A stretch of 64,000 nt of DNA from UBA940 sp031547885 (GTDB lineage: Bacteria; Bacteroidota; Bacteroidia; Bacteroidales; Rikenellaceae), in NCBI GenBank assembly GCA_031547885.1, contig JAVBRO010000023.1, forward strand, positions 34,246 to 98,245, given 5' to 3'. The position numbers were made by a program, and so were the translations under genes. Positions 1 to 8,698 of this stretch are shown piece after piece. Each line of letters opens with the position of its first letter. Within the stretch, counting starts at the first letter, position 1. The notes below the pieces were generated by a model that saw nothing but the letters and a program-made list of their open reading frames with translations, made no database searches and was not told the origin of the DNA.

Positions 1-1
1 G

Positions 2-976
2 TGGACCAGCGGCTTCTTCCCCGGAACGCTGTGGTACCTCTATGAGAACAGCGGCAGCGAACAGGTGTTGGACTACGCGAGGCTCTATACCGCGCGCGTC
101 GAACGTGAAAAATATACCACCGACAACCACGACGTAGGTTTCATGCTCTACTGCAGTTTCGGCAACGGTCTGCGCCTTACGGGAGACAAAGCTTACGAAG
201 AGGTGCTGCTGACAGGCGCACGGTCGCTGGCGACGCGCTACAGGCCCGCTGTCGGAGTGATACGTTCGTGGGACCACAACAGGGAGAAATGGCAGTATCC
301 GGTCATCATCGACAACATGATGAACCTCGAACTGCTGATGTGGGCCGCGGAATATTCGGGCGACGAAACATTAGGCGAAATGGCCGTTTCACACGCCGAC
401 AAGACAATGCTGCATCACTACCGTCCCGATTACAGCAGTTTCCATGTGGTTTCATACGATACGATCAGCGGGCAGCCGCACCTGAAACAGACCCACCAGG
501 GTTATTCCGACGATTCGGCATGGAGTCGCGGACAGTCGTGGGGACTCTATGGCTACACCATGATGTACCGCCTGACCAAAGACGAACGTTATCTGCAGCA
601 GGCCGAAAATATCGCCGGATTTCTCATAAACCATCCGAATATGCCGGCCGACTGTATCCCGTACTGGGATTTTGACTCGCCCGACATTCCCGACACTCCG
701 CGCGACGCATCGGCCGCAGCCATTATGGCGTCGGCCCTCGTCGAACTGGCCGACTATGCCACGCCGGAAAGGGCGAAACGATATATGGAAGTGGCGGAAA
801 CACAGATACGCACCCTCGCGTCGACGGAATACACCGCGCCTGTGGGAGAGAACGGCGACTTTATACTGATGCACGGCACGGGGGGGTATCCGTTCGGATC
901 GGAGGTCGACGTTCCGCTCACCTATGCCGATTATTACTACGTCGAAGCTCTAACCAGATTAAATAGAAAATTATGA
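2..976 (+). CDS. Unsaturated glucuronyl hydrolase, GH88 (5' truncated by window edge)
   Basis: The reading frame is open from base 2, so the N-terminus, including any signal peptide, lies outside the window. GH88 enzymes hydrolyse the 4,5-unsaturated uronic acid left at the non-reducing end by polysaccharide lyases, usually in the periplasm. Visible family features are the WTSGFFPGTLWYLYE block at the window start, the DNHDVGFM block (aspartates at 122-124 and 131-133), the IIDNMMNLELL block with the other conserved Asp (311-313), and the block THQGYSDDSAWSRGQSWGLY. The (alpha/alpha)6 barrel sequence runs to a normal C-terminus. The stop overlaps the start of the next gene by four bases (ATGA), so the two are translationally coupled. 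Family assignment is firm. The natural substrate cannot be read from sequence, but a uronic-acid-containing glycan fits the esterase that follows. Confidence 0.93.
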   Translation, partial: WTSGFFPGTLWYLYENSGSEQVLDYARLYTARVEREKYTTDNHDVGFMLYCSFGNGLRLTGDKAYEEVLLTGARSLATRYRPAVGVIRSWDHNREKWQYPVIIDNMMNLELLMWAAEYSGDETLGEMAVSHADKTMLHHYRPDYSSFHVVSYDTISGQPHLKQTHQGYSDDSAWSRGQSWGLYGYTMMYRLTKDERYLQQAENIAGFLINHPNMPADCIPYWDFDSPDIPDTPRDASAAAIMASALVELADYATPERAKRYMEVAETQIRTLASTEYTAPVGENGDFILMHGTGGYPFGSEVDVPLTYADYYYVEALTRLNRKL

Positions 977-2271
977 ATGCATTTGGAAAATTGATCGTTA
1001 CGGCGATCCTGCTCAGTGCAGCGGCGCCATGTGCCGGTCAGGTTAAGGATCAGGCCTCAGGGATCATGATCAACCTCGACGAGTCGCAGGTGGGGCCATA
1101 CACCCTTCCCGATCCGCTCGTCATGGAGAACGGCCAAAAGGTAACGACGCCCGAGCAATGGAAGAACGAAAGGCGTCCCGAGATCTTCCGCATGTTCGAA
1201 ACCCAGGTCTACGGCAAAGCGCCCGGCCGGCCCGAAGGATTGCATTTCGAGGTGCTGACCGAGGACCGCTACGCCATGAACAATATGGCTACCCGCAAGG
1301 AAGTCGCGGTCTATTTCACGGAGGGCAAAGAACACTATATGAAAATCCTGATCTATCTGCCCAACAAGAATCAGGGAGCGGTGCCGATCTTTTTCGGACT
1401 CAACTTCAAAGGCAACCAATCGGTGAGCTACGATCCGGACATCACAATGTCGGCTGCGCACACAATCCAGGGCGACGGCGGACAGGAGCGCGCCGGACGC
1501 GGTTTCCCGCGCGGATCCGAGGCTTCGAGGTGGCCGATCGAGATGCTTATCGCCAACGGCTACGGCGTCGCAACGGTCTACCGGGGCGACATCGACCCCG
1601 ACCGCGACGACGGTTTCCAGAATGGCGTGCATCCTCTTTTCTATGCGGAAGGGCAGACCAGGCCCGCTGCCGACGAATGGGCCACGCTGGCCGCCTGGTC
1701 GTGGGGCATGAGCCGCGCGATGGACTACTTCGAGACCGACGAGGATATCGACGCCTCGCGTGTCGCCATAGTGGGCCACTCGCGCCACGGAAAGACGACG
1801 CTGTGGGCCGGGGCGGCCGATGAACGTTTTGCAATGGTCATATCCAACGATTCGGGATGCGGCGGAGCGGCCCTGTCGATGCGCAAATTCGGCGAGACCG
1901 TAGCACGCATCAACAAGGTCTTCCCGTATTGGTTCTGCGAAAATTTCAGGCAGTACGATTTCAACGAGGATGCACTGCCGGTCGACCAGCACGAACTGAT
2001 CGCGCTGATCGCGCCGCGTCCGGTCTATATCGCCAGCGCCGTCGAAGACACATGGGCCGACCCGAAGGGCGAATTCCTGTCGGGAGTCCACGCAACGCCG
2101 GTCTACGAACTTTTCGGGCTCAAAGGCCTTTCGGGTACCGAACTTCCGGAAGCCGACAGCCCTATACTGGACGGCAGCATCGGCCATCACGTCCGCTCGG
2201 GCGGCCACGACATCAACCTTTACGACTGGCAGCAATATGTAAGATTTGCCGACAAACATCTTAAAAAATAA
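973..2271 (+). CDS. Secreted glucuronoyl esterase-like protein, CE15 family
   Basis: This is a 432-residue alpha/beta hydrolase with a signal peptide (residues 1 to about 22, ending in CAG). CE15 enzymes cleave ester bonds between 4-O-methyl-glucuronic acid and lignin alcohols or related glucuronoyl esters. The nucleophile motif GHSRHGK places the catalytic Ser at residue 270, matching the G-x-S-R-x-G-K pattern of the family. The catalytic His is likely H412 in SGGHDINLYDW near the C-terminus. IAPRPVYIASAVEDTWADP carries the usual loop before the His. The start ATG overlaps the GH88 stop by four bases. Pairing with GH88 points to a glucuronic-acid-bearing target. Bacteroidetes CE15 members often act on substrates other than lignin-carbohydrate esters, so exact specificity is open. 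Confidence 0.88.
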   Translation: MNAFGKLIVTAILLSAAAPCAGQVKDQASGIMINLDESQVGPYTLPDPLVMENGQKVTTPEQWKNERRPEIFRMFETQVYGKAPGRPEGLHFEVLTEDRYAMNNMATRKEVAVYFTEGKEHYMKILIYLPNKNQGAVPIFFGLNFKGNQSVSYDPDITMSAAHTIQGDGGQERAGRGFPRGSEASRWPIEMLIANGYGVATVYRGDIDPDRDDGFQNGVHPLFYAEGQTRPAADEWATLAAWSWGMSRAMDYFETDEDIDASRVAIVGHSRHGKTTLWAGAADERFAMVISNDSGCGGAALSMRKFGETVARINKVFPYWFCENFRQYDFNEDALPVDQHELIALIAPRPVYIASAVEDTWADPKGEFLSGVHATPVYELFGLKGLSGTELPEADSPILDGSIGHHVRSGGHDINLYDWQQYVRFADKHLKK

Positions 2272-2292
2272 CATCCCGACACTTTGACTGTT

Positions 2293-4068
2293 ATGAAAAA
2301 AGAGTTCCTGAAATCCAGACTTACCGCCCTGATGTTCATCATGCTGATGTTCGTCATGGCAGGGAGTGCGCTCACATCGTGCGACGGGGGTGATTCCGGC
2401 GAGTTTATCGACCCGCCGGTAACAGGATGGGTGAGAACCGTCAGCGAAAGTTATCAGGCCGCCGTGGGAGAGACGATAACTGTAACCGCCGGGTTCAGCA
2501 GCGACAAGGTGAGAAACCTGGAGTACAAGTGGACATCGTCCGACGAAAAGGTTGCCACGGTCACGATGAACGGGAACAAAAGCGCTTCGGTAAAGGGGGT
2601 TGCGGAAGGCTCGGCCATCCTGAAGATAGTGTGTACCACCGATGCGACTATCACGGCGCAGTGTACCGTCACAGTGAAAGAGAGCGGTTATGTGCCGCCG
2701 GCCGCCACCGTCAGGATACTGGCCATCGGAAACAGTTTCTCGCAGGATGCCGTCGAACAGTATCTCTATGAACTGGCCGCCGCCGAAGGCATCAAAACGA
2801 TAATCGGGAACCTCTATATAGGCGGATGCACGTTGGCGACGCACCTCTCCAATGCGAACAGCGACGCCGCGGCATACGAGTACCGGAAAATAGTGAACGG
2901 GAGCAAAAGCAACCAGGGCAGCGTTAAGATGTCCGCGGCCCTTGCCGAAGAGCCGTGGGACTACATCAGCCTGCAGCAGGCGAGCGACTATTCGGGCGTG
3001 TATTCGACTTTCGAGGCCTCTCTGCCGGCGCTTGTCAATTACGTCAAGGCGCGCGCCACCAACGAAAATATGTGGTTGATGCTGCATCAAACATGGGCCT
3101 ATGCCCGGAATTCGACCCATTCTGCATTCCCGACATACGGCAAAGACCAGATGACGATGTATAATGCGATCGTCGATGCTTACAAGAGGGCCGCAACTCT
3201 TTCCGGTATCAATATCGTAATTCCGGCGGGGACGGCTATCCAAAACGGGCGCACATCCTATCTGGGTGACTCGTTCAATATCGACGGATACCATCTGGAA
3301 GTGAATTACGGCCGCTACACCGCCGCATGTACATGGTTCGAAAAGATTTTCGGAAAGGACGTGACCCAAAATACATATAAACCCGCATCGGTATCGGATT
3401 ACAATGCAGAAATCGCGCGGACGGCGGCACACTATGCCGTGCAGAAACCCAACCAGGTTACCGATATGGTCGATTATAAGAAAAATAAAGACCAGGAGGA
3501 TCTGCCCTATGGCTTCTACATAGACTTCGGTTCGTCGCTTTCCCCCTCGCCGTGGAATAACGTGAATTCGATCAGCTCGACGACTCCGATCGCACTGACG
3601 GATTCTGAAGGAGGAGCTTCCAGCGTCACTATCGCTGTCACAAAAGCTTTCGGAGGAATCAATACGGAAGGTCCGGGTTCGACCACGACCAGCCTGAAGA
3701 TGCCTTCGTCGGCAAGTTCGGATTCGTTCTGGGGAAATACCGGGGCAGCTTTCGGCGGTGTCGTGACGGGCGAAACGCAGCTGACGGTCGCATCGCTCGA
3801 CAAAACGAAGCAGTATGTATTCACTTTCTTCAGCGGACGAAATGCTTCCGACAACCGCGAAACCAAATTTACAGTGACCGGCACGGCATCCGACGTGCAG
3901 TACCTGAATGCGGCGGGCAATACAACCAAAACCGCCGTAACATCAGCACTCGCACCCGATTCGAACGGGAAGATCACGATTACCCTGACGAGCGGTCCCA
4001 ACAATACCAATACAAACGGGTTCTTCTACATCAATGCGATGAGCATAGCTCCGGCACTGCAGCCTTAA
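2293..4068 (+). CDS. Lipoprotein with Ig-like (BIG2) domain and DUF4886/SGNH-type hydrolase domain
   Basis: The ATG at 2293 (MKKEFLK) is preferred over an in-frame TTG at 2284, giving 591 residues. A signal peptide ends in a lipobox (ALTSC), predicting an outer-membrane lipoprotein. An Ig-like BIG2 domain covers about residues 45-130. A DUF4886 domain follows (about 140-360), with SGNH-hydrolase-like blocks: ILAIGNSFSQDA (nucleophile-type Ser in GNSFS), the Gly block IGGCTL, and DGYHL near its end, which corresponds to the Asp-x-x-His block. The C-terminal 190 residues look like a beta-rich accessory or carbohydrate-binding domain of unknown family. By fold the central domain could be a carbohydrate esterase removing acyl groups; no activity is established for DUF4886 that I can cite. 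It sits 21 bases after the CE15 stop, in the same operon. Confidence 0.8.
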   Translation: MKKEFLKSRLTALMFIMLMFVMAGSALTSCDGGDSGEFIDPPVTGWVRTVSESYQAAVGETITVTAGFSSDKVRNLEYKWTSSDEKVATVTMNGNKSASVKGVAEGSAILKIVCTTDATITAQCTVTVKESGYVPPAATVRILAIGNSFSQDAVEQYLYELAAAEGIKTIIGNLYIGGCTLATHLSNANSDAAAYEYRKIVNGSKSNQGSVKMSAALAEEPWDYISLQQASDYSGVYSTFEASLPALVNYVKARATNENMWLMLHQTWAYARNSTHSAFPTYGKDQMTMYNAIVDAYKRAATLSGINIVIPAGTAIQNGRTSYLGDSFNIDGYHLEVNYGRYTAACTWFEKIFGKDVTQNTYKPASVSDYNAEIARTAAHYAVQKPNQVTDMVDYKKNKDQEDLPYGFYIDFGSSLSPSPWNNVNSISSTTPIALTDSEGGASSVTIAVTKAFGGINTEGPGSTTTSLKMPSSASSDSFWGNTGAAFGGVVTGETQLTVASLDKTKQYVFTFFSGRNASDNRETKFTVTGTASDVQYLNAAGNTTKTAVTSALAPDSNGKITITLTSGPNNTNTNGFFYINAMSIAPALQP

Positions 4069-4108
4069 AAACAATGCCTTAAAATATACTTAATCCTTTA
4101 AAAACACA

Positions 4109-5800
4109 ATGACTATGAGACTCAGATTTTTACAAACACTCTCCGTTATGACCCTTTCGGGACTTTGCATGACGACGCTCGGCACCCTGGTGTCGTGCGA
4201 ATCCGATGACACGGGGGCAGAGAACAACTACACAATCACTCTCGACAAGGACGAAGAACGCCTCGCACAGGCGGAGACCTTTGTCGTCACTCCTAGCTTT
4301 AGCGACCAGAAAGCCGCCAATCTGAAATACGGCTGGCTGTCGATGAACCTCGATGTCGCTACTGTTACCAAAAACTCTGACGGCACCGCCACCGTTACAG
4401 GTGTTTCGGCGGGAACGGCCGACATTAAGATCGTGAGCGCATCCAATCCGAAAATCTATGCCATATGCAGCGTCGAGGTATTTGAACGCTCCATAGTACT
4501 CGACAAGACCGACGAAGCCATCCGGAAGGGTACGACGCTGGTCATCACGCCCTCTTTCTACGGAGAAGGTGCCACGGGCCTGAGTTACACATGGACCTCG
4601 TCCGACGATGCGGTAGCTTCTGTCGTCAAGGGCGCGAACAACGTTGCCACCGTTACAGGCAATACCGCAGGCAGGGCTACGATCACCATCACCTGCAACT
4701 CCAACCCCAAAATTGTCGCATCGTGCGAAGTGGAAGTCGTGAAATATACGGTGACGCTCAACAAGACCAATGAAACCTTCGAAGCAAAGAGCACCCTGGT
4801 CATCACGCCTACCTTCACGCCCGCCACGGGCAGCAGCCTCACCTATAAGTGGACGTCGTCCAACACTGCCGTTGCAACCGTCGTTAGGAACGCAAACGGC
4901 ACCGCAACCGTTACCGGTGTCGCTGAAGGCGAAGCTACTATAACCGTAAAAGCCGACGAGGACGCTGAAATCACGGCATCCTGCAAGGTGACCATAACTC
5001 CCGCTCCCGAGCTGCCGTTCGCTTTCGACAAGGTGTATATCGACGGCACCGCGATAGGAACAAAGACCGAAGTTGCGGCAACGCTTGAAAATGCCAACCA
5101 GTTCGCATGGTACGGCGAACTCACGGCAGGTACGCTCTCCATTCCCGCACTCTCCGGAACGGATAATTATTATGTGGTCCCGTCCGACGGTACTGCCGCG
5201 TTCGCCACTACCACCGCAGGTGCTGTAGAAGCCGCCAAAATGAGCGAGACGGCAATTACCTGGACCATTCCCGCTGCCGGTAAATACCGCATCGTTATAA
5301 ACAAGACCAACAAGACCATGGCCGTTTACTCGCCCGCGATCGACCTCAAACCGAAGACCGTTACATGGGAAGCCACTGCCGGCACTGCTGTGATCGAGGT
5401 TACTGATTTTTATCACATCGGCGATCCCTGGGGATGGGGCTATGCTGCCGCCGACAAAGCCGGTTACGTTCAGAGCGCCGCCGACCCGCAGGTGCTGGTA
5501 TGGAATAAAGCAGGCACTGTCGGTAAGGGAAGCGCCGACTGGAGCAACCAGAGGGTGAAGTTCGTGGTTTGGTATGATGTGACGCCGACAAACTACGGCA
5601 ACGTCTACACCATCACCTGTCCGAAGGGCACTGATCCCGTGAGGCAGAATGTGAGGATGAACCTGAAAGATACGAAGCCGCTGGGTGAAGGTTACGACGC
5701 CGATATACGTGAATGCTGGTACAATTTCGATAAGGCCGTCTTCGTGAATTTCTTTATTATCGACCTGAGGAACATGACGGTATATGCCGATTTCCGGTAG
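4109..5800 (+). CDS. SusE/SusF-like surface lipoprotein with three Ig-like repeats
   Basis: This 563-residue lipoprotein has a signal peptide ending in a lipobox (TLVSC). Three consecutive BIG2/Ig-like repeats of about 85 residues follow (about 40-125, 126-210, 211-300). Each contains a W-T/L-S-x-D/N-x-x-V-A-x-V core and a T-G-V-A/S-G-x-A segment. The C-terminal half (about 305-563) resembles the modular glycan-binding region of SusE/SusF proteins (YIDGTAIG, then aromatic-rich GDPWGWGYA and a tryptophan-containing end). Known SusE/F-type proteins bind glycan at the cell surface without catalysis. The same Ig repeat occurs in the preceding lipoprotein, suggesting a shared stalk. Function as a surface glycan-binding protein is inferred from architecture and position. 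Confidence 0.78.
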   Translation: MTMRLRFLQTLSVMTLSGLCMTTLGTLVSCESDDTGAENNYTITLDKDEERLAQAETFVVTPSFSDQKAANLKYGWLSMNLDVATVTKNSDGTATVTGVSAGTADIKIVSASNPKIYAICSVEVFERSIVLDKTDEAIRKGTTLVITPSFYGEGATGLSYTWTSSDDAVASVVKGANNVATVTGNTAGRATITITCNSNPKIVASCEVEVVKYTVTLNKTNETFEAKSTLVITPTFTPATGSSLTYKWTSSNTAVATVVRNANGTATVTGVAEGEATITVKADEDAEITASCKVTITPAPELPFAFDKVYIDGTAIGTKTEVAATLENANQFAWYGELTAGTLSIPALSGTDNYYVVPSDGTAAFATTTAGAVEAAKMSETAITWTIPAAGKYRIVINKTNKTMAVYSPAIDLKPKTVTWEATAGTAVIEVTDFYHIGDPWGWGYAAADKAGYVQSAADPQVLVWNKAGTVGKGSADWSNQRVKFVVWYDVTPTNYGNVYTITCPKGTDPVRQNVRMNLKDTKPLGEGYDADIRECWYNFDKAVFVNFFIIDLRNMTVYADFR

Positions 5801-5830
5801 ACCGTAATGCGACTTTATAATTTATGATTG

Positions 5831-5889
5831 AGATATTGCCGTGTCGGACGTGAGTTCCGGCGGAACGAAACGACGGCACGGCAATATCT
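5831..5889. promoter_or_regulatory. Nested stem-loop between the SusE-like and GH2 genes
   Basis: A 13-bp perfect inverted repeat (AGATATTGCCGTG at 5831-5843 against 5877-5889) encloses a second perfect hairpin, GTTCCG-G-CGGAAC, at 5854-5866. There is no U-run after it, so it is not a standard intrinsic terminator. The right arm overlaps a TAnnTTTG promoter box. It may be an operator, an attenuator or a processing site that separates upstream and downstream expression. Confidence 0.6.
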
Positions 5890-5892
5890 TTG
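5885..5892 (+). promoter_or_regulatory. Candidate Bacteroidetes -7 box for the GH2 gene
   Basis: TATCTTTG matches TAnnTTTG exactly and lies 78 bases before the GH2 start codon. No convincing TTTG -33 element is visible about 20 bases upstream, where the stem-loop arm sits instead. Medium to low confidence. Confidence 0.4.
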
Positions 5893-5970
5893 CCCCGCAG
5901 CCCTGACCGGCCATGCGGGGTGCAAGGAGACCCCCGCCGAAAAACAAAATCTTTAATAAACACTGTTGTA

Positions 5971-8694
5971 ATGAAGAACCGGTTCATTAAATTAACATGC
6001 GCCATAAGCCTGCTGCTGTCCCATTTTACACTCGGCGCCCAAACTCAGGACGTAGACCTGTCGGGCGAATGGGGGTTCCAGACCGACGTGATGGATTTCC
6101 GCAGGGGGTCGCTGTCGCCCAGATACAACCACGCACTGCAGGATACGATAATCCTGCCGGGCACCACCGACGACTACAGGATCGGTTACGAGTCGCCATA
6201 CCGCCATATCGACCGCCTGACGCGAAAATACGAGTATATGGCACCGGCGTGGTACCAGCGCGATATCGAGATCCCGAAAGAGTGGGCCGGCAAACGAATA
6301 TTCATCTATTTCGAGCGTGTGCACTGGCTCAGTTCCGTGTGGGTCGACACCAAAGAGGTAAGCTGCATAGACTACATAAGCGTTCCGCACAACCACGATA
6401 TCACCGGCTGCGTCACCCCGGGCAAGACCCACCGAATCACGGTTTGCGTCGATAACCGGTTCCAGTACAAGACCCATAAATGGAACCACGCCCACACCGA
6501 ATTCACGCAGATAAACTGGAACGGCATCCTCGGCGAAATGAAAATGGTGGCCGTAGATCCGGTCTATATCGACGACCTGCAGATATATCCGGACGTGGCT
6601 TCAGGAAGTATCAAAGTGCGGACCGGAGTCGCCAACCATACCAAAAAACCGTTCGAAGGAAAGGCCGTGTTCACCGTTTCGGGCGGCGGATACAGCCTCA
6701 CGAAAGAGTTCCCGGTGGGCGGCAGCGGCGAAACAGCCATGTTCGAAGAGACAATCCAACTGGGTAAGGGGATTAAGTTGTGGGATGAATTCAACCCCAA
6801 CCTCTACACCGTCGAATGCCGCCTGCTCACTAACACCGATAAATCATCGTACGAGCACTCAAAGACGGCCGTTTTCGGCATGAGGGAAGTGGCGCAGGGT
6901 AAAAACCAGGTGTTGCTGAACGGCCGTCCGGTACATCTTCGCGGCACGGTCGAGAATGCCGTCTTCCCGAAAACGGGATACGCCCCCGTCGACGATGCCG
7001 AATGGGAGCGCATCATGCTGCTGATGAAAGATTACGGCCTGAACCACATGCGGTTCCATTCGTGGTGCCCGCCGGATGCCGCCTTCCGTATGGCCGACAA
7101 GCACGGCATATACTTCGAGGTCGAGATGCCGATGTGGGGCAAGGATGCCGAGCCGGACGACGCCCGCTGGGACTTCTTCCGCCGCGAAATGAGGGCCATC
7201 CTGAAGGAATACGGCAACCATCCGTCGTTCGTTTTGTACTGCAACGGAAACGAGATAACGGGCGATTTCGATTTCATCGAGGAGCTGACGGCCGACGGTC
7301 GTGCGCTCGACCCGAGGCATCTGTACAGCGGATCTACGGCACGTACGCGAGTACCTTCGGATCAGTACTACGTCTCGCAGCAGACCAACAAGGGCGACGT
7401 GAAGGTTTACGAGGGGCTGCCGTCGACCGACTGGGACCGTAATACCGCTTCGGACGTCGATGTGCCGGTCATTTCGCACGAGTCGGGCCAGCGCTGCATG
7501 TACCCCGACTTCGAGGAGATAGGCAAATATGCGGATTGCCCCGTGGAGCCGCGGAATTTCGAGGTGTTCCGCGAGATGCTCGAAGCCAACGGAATGGGCG
7601 ACCAGGCGCACGATTTCTTCCGCGCATCCGGCGCACTGACGGTGGTCGAATACAAGGCTGTCATGGAAGCGTTGCTGCGCTCGTCGAAGTCCGCAGGGTT
7701 CCAGCTACTGTCTATCAACGATTTTCCGGGGCAGGGTTACGCCCCGGTGGGGATTCTCGATCCGTTCTGGGATTCGAAAGGGCTGGTGGCGCCCGAGGCG
7801 TGGAGAGAGTTTTGCGCCCCGACGGTGGCCCTGCTGAGGTATGACAAAAGCTCGTTCTACGACGGCGAGACATTTACCGCCGTTGCCGAGGTCTATAACT
7901 TCGGCCGGTCGGCTATAAAGAATGCAAAGATAAAGTGGCGGCTGACGGACGAATCGGGCAAAACGCTCGGGAAAGGCAACCTCAAAACGCAGGATATCGC
8001 GTGCGACGGCGTTTTCCCGGTGGGCGGATTCTCGGTAAAGCTCGACGGCGGCGGGCGTCCGCAGAAACTCATCGTCCACCTTTCGGTGAACGACGATATC
8101 CGCAACAGCTGGAATATCTGGGTCTGGCCGCGCAACGGAGAGTTGATGAAATCGACCGGCGAGGTGCTCTACACCGCGGTCTACGACGATGCCGCGAGAC
8201 AGCGTCTGGCTCAGGGCGGAAAAGTCGTGCTCTGCCCCATGCCTAACAAGGTTAAAGGGCGCAAATCGGTGTTCCACAACCATTTTTGGAACCCGATCAT
8301 GTTCGCATGGCCGCCCATGACGCTGGGATGCCTGATACACGAGGAGCACCCGGTATTTGACGATTTCGTCACATCGTACCACACTGACTGGCAGTGGTGG
8401 GATATACTGAACCACGCCAAAGTGATCGAAATGCAGGATGCGCCGCGCGAACTGAGGCCGTTCATACAGGTGATAGACGCTTACGACAATAACGAAAAAC
8501 TGGGCATCGGCTTCGAAGCGCAGGTGAACGGCGGAAAATTGCTCGTGCTGGCCGTCGATACCCGGAAAGATATGGAGAACCGTCCGGCCACAAGGCAACT
8601 GCTGGCGAGCGTCGACAATTATGTGAAAAGCGAAAAATTTGCGCCCGAAGTTAAACTGGATGAGACTTTTATAGAGTCGATCCTGATAAAATAG
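5971..8694 (+). CDS. Secreted glycoside hydrolase family 2 enzyme (beta-galactosidase/beta-glucuronidase type)
   Basis: The ATG at 5971 (MKNRFIKLTC) is chosen because it begins a clean signal peptide (to about residue 24, LGAQ). The frame is open further upstream, but that sequence is not signal-like. The protein has 907 residues. Domain order is GH2 sugar-binding (about 30-200), Ig-like (210-310), TIM barrel (about 315-600), then a C-terminal beta-rich extension. The catalytic acid/base is E428 in CNGNEI and the nucleophile is E504 in ISHESGQ; both are intact. GH2 members here act on beta-galactosides, beta-glucuronides or beta-mannosides. With GH88 and CE15 in the same run, a beta-glucuronidase or beta-galactosidase is plausible, but sequence alone does not decide. 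The next gene starts four bases after its stop. Confidence 0.9.
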   Translation: MKNRFIKLTCAISLLLSHFTLGAQTQDVDLSGEWGFQTDVMDFRRGSLSPRYNHALQDTIILPGTTDDYRIGYESPYRHIDRLTRKYEYMAPAWYQRDIEIPKEWAGKRIFIYFERVHWLSSVWVDTKEVSCIDYISVPHNHDITGCVTPGKTHRITVCVDNRFQYKTHKWNHAHTEFTQINWNGILGEMKMVAVDPVYIDDLQIYPDVASGSIKVRTGVANHTKKPFEGKAVFTVSGGGYSLTKEFPVGGSGETAMFEETIQLGKGIKLWDEFNPNLYTVECRLLTNTDKSSYEHSKTAVFGMREVAQGKNQVLLNGRPVHLRGTVENAVFPKTGYAPVDDAEWERIMLLMKDYGLNHMRFHSWCPPDAAFRMADKHGIYFEVEMPMWGKDAEPDDARWDFFRREMRAILKEYGNHPSFVLYCNGNEITGDFDFIEELTADGRALDPRHLYSGSTARTRVPSDQYYVSQQTNKGDVKVYEGLPSTDWDRNTASDVDVPVISHESGQRCMYPDFEEIGKYADCPVEPRNFEVFREMLEANGMGDQAHDFFRASGALTVVEYKAVMEALLRSSKSAGFQLLSINDFPGQGYAPVGILDPFWDSKGLVAPEAWREFCAPTVALLRYDKSSFYDGETFTAVAEVYNFGRSAIKNAKIKWRLTDESGKTLGKGNLKTQDIACDGVFPVGGFSVKLDGGGRPQKLIVHLSVNDDIRNSWNIWVWPRNGELMKSTGEVLYTAVYDDAARQRLAQGGKVVLCPMPNKVKGRKSVFHNHFWNPIMFAWPPMTLGCLIHEEHPVFDDFVTSYHTDWQWWDILNHAKVIEMQDAPRELRPFIQVIDAYDNNEKLGIGFEAQVNGGKLLVLAVDTRKDMENRPATRQLLASVDNYVKSEKFAPEVKLDETFIESILIK

Positions 8695-8698
8695 TGAG

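Noticed and set aside
1057..3432. 791-codon open frame on the minus strand opposite the CE15 and DUF4886 genes
   Set aside because: It runs antisense across two well-supported genes, has no signal peptide or family motifs and reflects GC-rich codon bias on the opposite strand.
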